Part shown: positions 54,660 through 61,886 of the stretch, in pieces
Position numbering within the stretch: the stretch's first letter is position 1
Layout: every line of letters begins with the position of its first letter
Source: Clostridium sp. AF27-2AA
Lineage (GTDB): Bacteria > Bacillota > Clostridia > Lachnospirales > Lachnospiraceae
Assembly: GCF_003478505.1 (NCBI RefSeq)
Contig: NZ_QUFI01000001.1
Coordinates: 152,407-216,406 of the forward strand
Direction of reading: 5' to 3'
DNA: 64,000 nt
Notes under the pieces: generated by a model
What the model was told of the DNA's origin: nothing
The model's input: the letters and a program-made list of their open reading frames with translations, nothing else
Database searches by the model: none
Translations under genes and position numbers: made by a program

Positions 54660-56096
54660 ATGAATCATATCGAAACAAATGTTGAAATAAAGCAGACGGA
54701 AGCAGCAGATGGCATGGGCCGTGTACTGATCAAAGGCTCAGGAGACCTGGCCAGCGGCATTGCGCTGCGCCTGCACCGGGCGGGATTCCGGATCCTGATG
54801 ACGGACATCGCAGTGCCCACCACCGTGCGCCGCACAGTAGCATTTTCCCCGGCGGTTTACCAGGGCCGCATGCAGGTGGAAGATGTGACTGGGGTTCTGT
54901 GCGATTCTGTAAAAGTGGCGGAGACAGAGATCCAGAAAGGCAATATTGCCATCATGGTGGATGAAAAAGCAGAATGTATTCACGAATTTCAGCCGGATGT
55001 GGTGGTGGATGCCATTCTGGCAAAACGTAATCTTGGAACGAAGATTACCGATGCACCGTTTGTTGTAGGCGTTGGACCAGGCTTTACGGCTGGGGAAGAC
55101 TGCCACTGCGTCGTAGAGACCAAGCGCGGTCATTATCTGGGACGTTGTATCTGGAAGGGCAGTGCTATCCCAAATACCGGGATTCCGGGCCTGATTGGCG
55201 GATACGGACTGGAACGTCTGATCAAGGCTCCGGTGGACGGTATTTTCAAAGGAGACGTGAAGATCGGCGCTGAGGTAAAAAAAGGCGATGTAGTGGGCCA
55301 TGTGAACGGTGTTCCGGTTCTGGCACAGATTGACGGTGTTGTGCGCGGTCTTTTGCAGGATGGCGTGGAGGTGACTGCCGGTATGAAATCCGGTGATGTG
55401 GATCCGCGCTGCGATGTGGCTCATTGCTTTACCGTGTCCGATAAGGCATCCTCCATCGGTGGAGGCGTGCTGGAGGCAATCCTGAACCACCGCGTTCTGC
55501 CTCATGCCCATATGCCGGTGGCCATCGTGCTTCTGGCAGCGGGGGACAGTCGCCGTTTTGGAGAAAACAAGCTCCTCACAGAGGTGGATGGCCGCCTCAT
55601 GTACCGCCATGTGGCAGATGAGGTAAATGCCATGCCGGAGGCCTGCTTCGCGAAAAAAATCGTAGTGAGCCAGTATGATGAGATTCTGAAAGATCTGGGA
55701 AAGGCCGGATTTGAGACGGTGAAAAACAACGACAGTGCTCTGGGCATTTCCCATTCCGTCCATCTTGCTCTGGACCAGATCCCGGAGCATTACGCGGTCT
55801 GCTTTTCCGTCAGTGACCAGCCATGGCTGACCCGCGAAACCATCCAGGGGCTTGTGACGGCATTCCGGAAAAACAACAAAGGCATGGCCTGCGTGACCTG
55901 CGACGGTGTGGACGGAAATCCGGTTGTTTTTGCACCGGAGTACCGGAATGAACTGCTTGCTTTGAGCGGAGACGTGGGCGGAAAGAAGGTTCTTCTGGCG
56001 CATCCGGAGGAAGTGACACGCTTTTTGGCGAAAAATCCTCAGGAACTGGCTGATGTTGACGAGAAATTCCAGCTTTGCTATAATCAGAACGATTGA
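54660..56096 (+). CDS. YqeB-MocA fusion for selenium-dependent molybdenum hydroxylase maturation
   Basis: A 478-aa protein joining two domains. Residues about 20-275 match YqeB (EF2563 family selenium-dependent molybdenum hydroxylase system protein): IKGSGDLASGIALRLHRAGF Rossmann-like start, then PFVVGVGPGFTAGEDCHCVVE. Residues about 285-478 match a MobA/MocA-like nucleotidyltransferase: LLAAGDSRRFGENKLL, later FSVSDQPWLT, as used for molybdopterin cytosine dinucleotide synthesis. The start at 54660 follows AAGGAGAGGG. Fusing the two steps suggests sequential handling of the same cofactor. It lies 106 nt after yqeC. Confidence 0.85.
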   Translation: MNHIETNVEIKQTEAADGMGRVLIKGSGDLASGIALRLHRAGFRILMTDIAVPTTVRRTVAFSPAVYQGRMQVEDVTGVLCDSVKVAETEIQKGNIAIMVDEKAECIHEFQPDVVVDAILAKRNLGTKITDAPFVVGVGPGFTAGEDCHCVVETKRGHYLGRCIWKGSAIPNTGIPGLIGGYGLERLIKAPVDGIFKGDVKIGAEVKKGDVVGHVNGVPVLAQIDGVVRGLLQDGVEVTAGMKSGDVDPRCDVAHCFTVSDKASSIGGGVLEAILNHRVLPHAHMPVAIVLLAAGDSRRFGENKLLTEVDGRLMYRHVADEVNAMPEACFAKKIVVSQYDEILKDLGKAGFETVKNNDSALGISHSVHLALDQIPEHYAVCFSVSDQPWLTRETIQGLVTAFRKNNKGMACVTCDGVDGNPVVFAPEYRNELLALSGDVGGKKVLLAHPEEVTRFLAKNPQELADVDEKFQLCYNQND

Positions 56097-56169
56097 CCTG
56101 CGGCCAATCTGAGAAGTGGGCAGGTCACAGCGACTGTTTTGACATGTACCCATAAGGAAGGAATAGAAC

Positions 56170-56799
56170 ATGATTAAATTAGAACGTACCAGTGTCATGA
56201 ATTTGGAAAATGCTATGCGCGGGGCCAGAAACCCCATGAACAGCTGGGACCGGATGGACAGCTTTTACGATGAGGATGGAAACTATGTACTTGGTCCGAA
56301 TGATCTTGGACTGGCAAAACGCCTGCGCCGGGCCGGAAGCGACCACCGCAAATATATCCGCCAGGTATTTGTGTCTGCAGATATCACCGCGCCGATGTAC
56401 TGGTGGAAGGAGTATGACACTTACAAAGTGGCAACGGTAGCCAACTCCACCAGCACCATGCACAAAATTCACAGCAAACCCTTTGAACTGGATGATTTCA
56501 GTCATGATCATCTGACGCCGGAGAGTGAAGCCTATATGCAGACCATCGTAGACCAGCTGGAGAAAATCCGTTTAAAATATGTGGAAACCAAAGATAAGGC
56601 ATACTGGTACGATATGATCCAGCTTCTGCCTTCCAGCTACAACCAGATGCGCACCTGCACCTTAAATTATGAAACTCTGATCAATATTTATTTCGCAAGA
56701 AAGAACCACAAGCTGGATGAGTGGCACACCTTCTGTGACTGGATTAAGGGTCTGCCTTACGCAAAGGAACTGATCCTGGCAGAGGAAGAGGAAAATTAA
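56170..56799 (+). CDS. ThyX-like protein lacking the canonical ThyX signature
   Basis: A 209-aa protein that reads like a flavin-dependent thymidylate synthase by several local similarities. GSDHRKYIRQVFVSAD then ITAPMYWWKEY (56-82) aligns with the ThyX segment around GHxSPFEH and xAPxxVxRQ. LLPSSYNQMRTCTLNYETLI with ARKNHKLDEWH (about 151-187) aligns with the TYTEFxWTxNxRSLxxFLxLR region. The RHRxxSxNxxSxRY signature is replaced by TYKVATVANSTSTMHK, so flavin and dUMP binding would be altered. It ends exactly where DHFR starts (stop and start adjacent). It may be a divergent thymidylate synthase or a repurposed fold. Confidence 0.6.
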   Translation: MIKLERTSVMNLENAMRGARNPMNSWDRMDSFYDEDGNYVLGPNDLGLAKRLRRAGSDHRKYIRQVFVSADITAPMYWWKEYDTYKVATVANSTSTMHKIHSKPFELDDFSHDHLTPESEAYMQTIVDQLEKIRLKYVETKDKAYWYDMIQLLPSSYNQMRTCTLNYETLINIYFARKNHKLDEWHTFCDWIKGLPYAKELILAEEEEN

Positions 56800-57288
56800 A
56801 TGAAACTGATTGCGGCAGTAGATAAAAACTGGGCCATCGGAAACAAAGGGCAGCTTCTGGTGTCCATTCCTCAGGATCAGAAAATGTTCCGGAACGAGAC
56901 TATGGGAAAAGTTATTGTCATGGGACGAAAAACCCTGGAAGGCATGCCGGGCGCGCAGCCGCTTTATGGCCGGACCAACATTGTGCTTTCCGCCGACCCA
57001 GATTATAAAGTTAAGGGAGCCACTGTATGCGGCAGTGTGGAAGAGGTGATGGAGCTGCTGAAGGCTTATCATACGGACGATGTTTACATCATCGGAGGGG
57101 AAAGCGTGTACCGGCAGTTCCTGCCTTACTGTGACGAGGCACAGATCACCTGGATTGATTTTGCCTACGCGGCAGATACCCATTTCCCGAATCTGGACCA
57201 GGATGTGGCCTGGGAAATGGTCCAGGAGAGCGATGAACAGACATATTTTGATCTTTGTTACGAATATCGGCTGTACAAAAAGAAATAA
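56800..57288 (+). CDS. folA: Dihydrofolate reductase
   Basis: A 162-aa enzyme that reduces dihydrofolate to tetrahydrofolate with NADPH. Motifs: LIAAVDKNWAIGNKGQLL (Met20-loop region), VIVMGRKTLEGMP and VYIIGGESVYRQFL. The usual PWxxPxDxxxF substrate loop appears as SIPQDQKMFRN, so the catalytic acidic residue sits in a divergent context. Its ATG follows directly after the stop of the ThyX-like gene with the RBS in AGAGGAAGAGG, so translation is coupled. Confidence 0.92.
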   Translation: MKLIAAVDKNWAIGNKGQLLVSIPQDQKMFRNETMGKVIVMGRKTLEGMPGAQPLYGRTNIVLSADPDYKVKGATVCGSVEEVMELLKAYHTDDVYIIGGESVYRQFLPYCDEAQITWIDFAYAADTHFPNLDQDVAWEMVQESDEQTYFDLCYEYRLYKKK

Positions 57289-57301
57289 AGCTGTATAATA
57301 T

Positions 57302-57319
57302 ATGTTATGTTATTAACAA
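57302..57319 (+). promoter_or_regulatory. Candidate Rex operator upstream of nfnAB
   Basis: ATGTTAT, 4 bp, TTAACAA matches the Firmicute Rex consensus TTGTTAA-N4-TTAACAA at 12 of 14 fixed positions. It lies 8 bp before the -35 box of the nfnA promoter. The region is A+T-rich, so chance occurrence is possible. Confidence 0.45.
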
Positions 57320-57326
57320 TAATGTA

Positions 57327-57355
57327 TTGTCATTTAAACAAAGAAGTGCTAAAAT
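57327..57355 (+). promoter_or_regulatory. Promoter of nfnAB
   Basis: TTGTCA (57327-57332) and TAAAAT (57350-57355), spacing 17 bp. Confidence 0.8.
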
Positions 57356-57426
57356 ACTTTCAGCATATCTAAAAAAGTTTTTTGATGGCATGCATAATTT
57401 GCAGATTGCAAAACAGGAGGAAGGAA

Positions 57427-58311
57427 ATGTATAAGATTTTAAAAGCGGAAAAGCTTGCGGAGAAGATTTTCCTGATGGATGTAGAAGCTCCGAGAGTGGC
57501 AAGATCCTGCCAGCCAGGTGAATTTGTCATTGTAAAGATGGACGAGAAGGGAGAGCGTATCCCGCTTACTATCTGTGATTTTGATCGTGAGAAGGGCACC
57601 GTAACCATCGTGTTCCAGATTGTAGGCGCATCTACCTTAAAGATGTCTGAGTTACAGGCAGGTGACGCATTTCAGGACTTCGTAGGACCGCTTGGTCAGC
57701 CGTCCGAGTTCGTCAAGGAAGATTTCGAAGAGGTAAAGGGCCGCAAGTACTTATTCGTAGCAGGCGGTGTTGGTACTGCACCGGTTTACCCGCAGGTAAA
57801 GTGGATGAAACAGCACGGCATTGATGTGGATGTTATTGTAGGTGCAAAGAACAAAGACCTTTTGATCCTGGAAGACATGATGAAGGAGCAGGCTGGAAAT
57901 CTTTACATTACCACTGATGACGGTTCCTATGTGCGCAAGGGCATGGTAACCGAAGTGATCAAAGACCTGGTAGAGAACCAGGGCAAACAGTACGATGTAT
58001 GCGTAGCCATCGGACCGATGATCATGATGAAATTTGTATGCAAACTGACCAAAGAGCTGAATATCCCGACCATCGTCAGCATGAACCCGATCATGGTAGA
58101 CGGAACCGGTATGTGCGGAGCATGCCGCTTAACCGTTGGTGATGAAGTGAAGTTCGCATGCGTAGACGGACCGGAGTTTGACGGCCATCTCGTAAACTTT
58201 GACGAGGCTATGAAGCGTCAGCAGATGTACAAGACCGAAGAGGGCAGAGCCATGTTAAAGGCTGTCGAGGGTGATACCCATCACGGCGGCTGCGGCCAGT
58301 GCAACGGTTAA
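57427..58311 (+). CDS. nfnA: NfnA: NADH-dependent ferredoxin:NADP oxidoreductase, small subunit
   Basis: A 294-aa sulfide dehydrogenase/PyrK-like flavoprotein. A ferredoxin-reductase FAD domain (about 1-95, RIPLTICDFD) precedes an NAD-binding domain (GGVGTAPVYPQVKW, near 110-125). The C-terminal 2Fe-2S site is MCGACRLTVG with FACVDGPEFDGH. NfnAB couples NADH and ferredoxin oxidation to NADP+ reduction by flavin-based electron bifurcation. The start at 57427 has AGGAGGAAGG. It precedes nfnB by 78 nt, and strong codon bias suggests high expression. Confidence 0.9.
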   Translation: MYKILKAEKLAEKIFLMDVEAPRVARSCQPGEFVIVKMDEKGERIPLTICDFDREKGTVTIVFQIVGASTLKMSELQAGDAFQDFVGPLGQPSEFVKEDFEEVKGRKYLFVAGGVGTAPVYPQVKWMKQHGIDVDVIVGAKNKDLLILEDMMKEQAGNLYITTDDGSYVRKGMVTEVIKDLVENQGKQYDVCVAIGPMIMMKFVCKLTKELNIPTIVSMNPIMVDGTGMCGACRLTVGDEVKFACVDGPEFDGHLVNFDEAMKRQQMYKTEEGRAMLKAVEGDTHHGGCGQCNG

Positions 58312-58389
58312 TCCGGGCTGCAGGTTCACTCATTTGGATTCATTAGGCAAGACAGCGGGAAGCTGTCTGTGATCGGAGGATAATTAAGA

Positions 58390-59778
58390 ATGGACGTATT
58401 AAAGAAGACTCCTGTCAGAGAGCAGGACGCAAAGGTGCGCGCTACCAACTTTGAGGAAGTGTGCTATGGATATAACAAAGAAGAGGCTATGGAAGAGGCT
58501 TCCAGATGCTTGAAATGTAAGAACAACGCAAAATGTATGGGCGGATGCCCAGTTTCCATCAACATTCCGGGATTCATTAAAGAAGTAGAAGCCGGAAACT
58601 TCGAGGCTGCAGCGAATGTGATTGCTGAGTCTTCCGCACTTCCGGCAGTCTGCGGCCGTGTATGCCCGCAGGAGAGCCAGTGTGAGGGTAAGTGCATCCG
58701 CGGCATCAAGGGTGAGCCGATCTCCATCGGTAAGCTGGAGCGTTTCGTGGCTGACTGGTCCAGAGAGAACGGCTTTGTTCCGAAAGCAGCAGAAGAGAAG
58801 AATGGCAAGAAGGTTGCTGTGGTTGGTTCCGGCCCTGCAGGCCTGACCTGCGCAGGCGACCTGGCAAAGCTGGGTTACGACGTTACTATCTTCGAGGCAC
58901 TTCATGAGCCAGGCGGAGTTTTAACCTACGGTATCCCGGAGTTCCGTCTCCCGAAAGAGACCGTTGTCCGCTCTGAGATTGAGAACGTGAAGAAGCTGGG
59001 CGTTAAGATTGAGACTGACGTGATCATCGGCAAGTCCGTTACCATCGACGAGCTGATGGATGAAGAGGGCTTTGAGGCAGTATTTATCGGTTCCGGCGCA
59101 GGCCTTCCGAAGTTCATGGGCATCCCGGGCGAGAACGCAAACGGCGTATTCTCCGCAAACGAGTACTTAACCAGAAACAACCTGATGAAAGCATTCCGCG
59201 AGGATTATGACACCCCGATCGTAGCAGGCAAGAAGGTTGCTGTAGTCGGCGGCGGAAACGTAGCTATGGATGCTGCAAGAACCGCACTGCGTCTCGGCGC
59301 TGAGGTACACATCGTGTACCGCCGAAGCGAGGCAGAGCTTCCGGCACGTGTGGAGGAAGTTCACCACGCAAAAGAAGAGGGCGTAATTTTCGATCTTCTG
59401 ACCAACCCGGTAGAAATCCTGACCGATGAGAATGACTGGGTTAAGGGCATTAAGGTTGTGAAGATGGAGCTTGGCGAGCCGGATGCATCCGGAAGACGCC
59501 GCCCGGTAGAGATCGCAGGCTCCGAGTATGTGATGGATGTAGATACCGTCATCATGTCACTTGGTACCTCTCCGAACCCGCTTATTTCCTCTACCACGGA
59601 GGGACTTGAGATCAATAAGCGTAAATGCATCGTTGCGGAGCCGGAGAACGGACAGACCTCCCGTGCCGGAGTGTTCGCAGGCGGTGATGCCGTAACCGGT
59701 GCTGCAACCGTAATCCTGGCTATGGAAGCAGGAAAGCACGGTGCAAAGGGTATCCACGAGTACTTAAGTAATAAATAA
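58390..59778 (+). CDS. nfnB: NfnB / NADPH-dependent glutamate synthase-like large subunit
   Basis: A 462-aa GltA-type flavoprotein. Two 4Fe-4S clusters are indicated by CLKCKNNAKCMGGCP and CGRVCPQESQCEGKC. FAD binds at VVGSGPAGLTCAGDL and NADPH at VVGGGNVAMDAARTALRLG. Standing alone such proteins are often annotated GltA; next to the NfnA subunit it is best read as the bifurcating flavin-bearing NfnB. The RBS is GGAGGA. The operon ends at the hairpin at 59801-59838. Confidence 0.9.
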   Translation: MDVLKKTPVREQDAKVRATNFEEVCYGYNKEEAMEEASRCLKCKNNAKCMGGCPVSINIPGFIKEVEAGNFEAAANVIAESSALPAVCGRVCPQESQCEGKCIRGIKGEPISIGKLERFVADWSRENGFVPKAAEEKNGKKVAVVGSGPAGLTCAGDLAKLGYDVTIFEALHEPGGVLTYGIPEFRLPKETVVRSEIENVKKLGVKIETDVIIGKSVTIDELMDEEGFEAVFIGSGAGLPKFMGIPGENANGVFSANEYLTRNNLMKAFREDYDTPIVAGKKVAVVGGGNVAMDAARTALRLGAEVHIVYRRSEAELPARVEEVHHAKEEGVIFDLLTNPVEILTDENDWVKGIKVVKMELGEPDASGRRRPVEIAGSEYVMDVDTVIMSLGTSPNPLISSTTEGLEINKRKCIVAEPENGQTSRAGVFAGGDAVTGAATVILAMEAGKHGAKGIHEYLSNK

Positions 59779-59794
59779 TCAAACATAAAATAAT

Positions 59795-59838
59795 GAAAAA
59801 AAGAGCAGGTACCACATACATTTGAGGTATCTGCTCTT
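59795..59838. terminator. Hairpin after nfnB
   Basis: A 13-bp stem (59801-59813 with 59826-59838, one wobble). The plus-side tail TTAAATTTC is weak; the minus side has seven T residues. Confidence 0.65.
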
Positions 59839-60011
59839 AAATTTCTACAAAAAAACTATGGACTATTTGTCACTTTTGTGAGAAAATGTAATCAAGTATG
59901 GTGTGATGTTTTTGACAATCTTTGATTTGCCGGGTACAGGGCTGGAAAAATTGCGGAAACATCGTGCAGCACGTACTTTCAGGACATTACATAGTTGAAA
60001 GGAGTTTTAAC

Positions 60012-60704
60012 ATGATTTATTCACATGAAGTAGAAGAGATGTGCACAGTTGCACAGGGCGTTCATCATGGCGCTGCTCCGATTCCGGAAGAAGCAAAATG
60101 GGTACAGTCCAAACAGGTTTCCGACATTTCCGGTTTGACCCATGGTGTGGGCTGGTGTGCTCCGCAGCAGGGTGCCTGCAAGCTTACTCTGAACGTAAAA
60201 GAGGGTATCATCCAGGAGGCCCTGGTTGAGACCATCGGCTGCTCCGGCATGACTCACTCCGCAGCAATGGCAGCAGAGATTCTTCCGGGATTAACCGTTC
60301 TGGAGGCTCTGAACACCGACCTGGTATGTGACGCAATCAACACCGCAATGAGAGAACTGTTCTTACAGATCGCATACGGCAGAACCCAGAGCGCATTCTC
60401 TGAGGATGGACTGCCGATCGGTGCCGGCCTGGAGGATCTTGGTAAGGGTCTTCGTTCCCAGGTTGGTACTATGTACGGAACCTTAAAGAAAGGTCCTCGT
60501 TACCTGGAGATGGCTGAGGGCTATGTAACTGGTATCGCTCTGGACGCAGACGATCAGATCATTGGTTATCAGTTCGTAAGCCTTGGCAAGATGACTGACT
60601 TCATCAAGAAGGGTGATGACCCGAACACCGCTTGGGAAAAGGCAAAAGGTCAGTACGGCCGTGTTGCTGATGCAGTTAAGATCATCGACCCGAGACAGGC
60701 GTAA
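60012..60704 (+). CDS. NifU-like iron-sulfur scaffold protein partnered with GGGtGRT protein
   Basis: A 230-aa protein with an N-terminal IscU/NifU-like fold. Cysteines are visible in GWCAPQQGACKLTL (about 56-69) and TIGCSGMTHSAAMAAE (about 83-98), a layout that departs from the canonical three-cysteine IscU site. The C-terminal 100 residues are an extra module. RBS AAAGGAG. It is always seen next to a GGGtGRT gene in anaerobes I know of, but the product built on this scaffold is unknown. Codon use is strongly biased (GCA, ATC, CGT), implying high expression. A clear promoter was not found in 59839-60011. Confidence 0.85.
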   Translation: MIYSHEVEEMCTVAQGVHHGAAPIPEEAKWVQSKQVSDISGLTHGVGWCAPQQGACKLTLNVKEGIIQEALVETIGCSGMTHSAAMAAEILPGLTVLEALNTDLVCDAINTAMRELFLQIAYGRTQSAFSEDGLPIGAGLEDLGKGLRSQVGTMYGTLKKGPRYLEMAEGYVTGIALDADDQIIGYQFVSLGKMTDFIKKGDDPNTAWEKAKGQYGRVADAVKIIDPRQA

Positions 60705-60722
60705 AGAAGGAGGACTATAATC

Positions 60723-61733
60723 ATGGCATTATTTGAATCATATGAGAGACGTATCAAACAGATCAATGAAGCATTAAACAGCTATGGCATCGCTTCCATT
60801 GAAGAGGCAGAGAAGATCACCAAAGACGCAGGTCTTGATGTATACAAGATGGTTGAGGGTATTCAGCCGATCTGCTTTGAGAACGCTAAATGGGCTTACA
60901 CCGTAGGCGCAGCAATCGCAATCAAGAAAGGCTGCAGAAAAGCAGCAGAGGCAGCAGCAGCAATCGGTGAGGGCCTGCAGGCATTCTGTATCCCGGGTTC
61001 TGTTGCAGATACCCGTAAGGTAGGTCTTGGCCATGGTAACCTTGGCAAGATGCTTCTGGAAGAGGAGACCGAGTGCTTCGCATTCCTGGCTGGCCACGAG
61101 TCCTTCGCAGCAGCAGAGGGCGCAATCGGTATCGCTGAGAAAGCAAACAAAGTTCGTCAGAAACCGCTTCGCGTTATCTTAAACGGTCTTGGAAAAGACG
61201 CTGCCCAGATCATCGCACGTATCAATGGCTTCACCTACATCGAGACTGAGTATAATCCATACACCAACGAGGTTAAGGAAGTATTCCGCAAATCCTACTC
61301 CGAGGGTCTTCGCGCAAAAGTTAACTGCTACGGCGCAAACAGCGTTCCGGAAGGTGTTGCAATCATGTGGAAAGAGAATGTAGACGTTTCCATCACCGGT
61401 AACTCTACCAACCCGACCCGTTTCCAGCATCCGGTAGCAGGTACCTACAAGAAGGAGAGACTGGAAGCAGGCAAGAAGTACTTCTCCGTAGCTTCCGGCG
61501 GCGGTACCGGACGTACCCTGCATCCGGATAACATGGCAGCAGGCCCGGCTTCCTATGGTATGACCGATACCCTTGGCCGTATGCATTCCGATGCACAGTT
61601 CGCAGGTTCTTCTTCCGTTCCGGCTCACGTAGAGATGATGGGTCTGATCGGTGCAGGTAACAACCCGATGGTTGGTATGACTGTAGCTGTAGCTGTAGCT
61701 GTTGAGGAAGCAGCAACCGCTGGCAAATTCTAA
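60723..61733 (+). CDS. GGGtGRT protein
   Basis: A 336-aa protein of the GGGtGRT family, named for its motif, seen here as SGGGTGRT (258-265) followed by LHPDNMAAGP. Other glycine-rich segments (GHGNLGKML, NGLGKDAAQI, TGNSTNPTR) suggest a phosphate- or nucleotide-binding fold, but the family has no assigned function. AGGAGG precedes the ATG and the gene lies 18 nt after the NifU-like gene. It shares the very strong codon bias of that gene. An iron-sulfur or metal-cofactor role is inferred only from the neighbour. Confidence 0.88.
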   Translation: MALFESYERRIKQINEALNSYGIASIEEAEKITKDAGLDVYKMVEGIQPICFENAKWAYTVGAAIAIKKGCRKAAEAAAAIGEGLQAFCIPGSVADTRKVGLGHGNLGKMLLEEETECFAFLAGHESFAAAEGAIGIAEKANKVRQKPLRVILNGLGKDAAQIIARINGFTYIETEYNPYTNEVKEVFRKSYSEGLRAKVNCYGANSVPEGVAIMWKENVDVSITGNSTNPTRFQHPVAGTYKKERLEAGKKYFSVASGGGTGRTLHPDNMAAGPASYGMTDTLGRMHSDAQFAGSSSVPAHVEMMGLIGAGNNPMVGMTVAVAVAVEEAATAGKF

Positions 61734-61820
61734 AAAATGACGGTTTTAAGCCATTTTTCTTAATGGGTATTAACCAGAAAAGACAGGTAAAAACGGTACA
61801 CTTGTCGATTAATTGTAGAT

Positions 61821-61846
61821 TACTTGTATACCGTACTTGTATACCG
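61821..61846. repeat. Tandem 13-bp direct repeat beside the integrase
   Basis: TACTTGTATACCG occurs twice head to tail (61821-61833, 61834-61846), followed by GAATGGTAT, which forms ATACC-GAAT-GGTAT. A related GTACACTTGT lies just upstream. Such repeats are typical of integrase binding sites at element ends. Confidence 0.65.
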
Positions 61847-61856
61847 AATGGTATTC

Positions 61857-61886
61857 AAAAAGGGGTCGATTTCGGCCCCTTTTTTC
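61857..61886. terminator. Bidirectional terminator at the integrase 3' end
   Basis: A 12-bp stem (61857-61868 with 61873-61884, one wobble) with loop ATTT and T tracts on both strands. It would end both the GGGtGRT and integrase transcripts. Confidence 0.8.

Noticed and set aside
57305..57426. Longer start for nfnA at 57382
   Set aside because: The AGGAGGAAGG site is directly upstream of ATG 57427, and the extra 15 residues do not look like the family.
58326..58376. Small GACAGC/GCTGTC hairpin between nfnA and nfnB
   Set aside because: Only six base pairs and no T tract; it is more likely incidental or minor mRNA processing than a terminator.
59912..59940. TTGACA near 59912 as promoter of the NifU-like/GGGtGRT operon
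   Set aside because: At 17-bp spacing the -10 box reads TACAGG, a poor match; I could not choose a convincing promoter in this interval.
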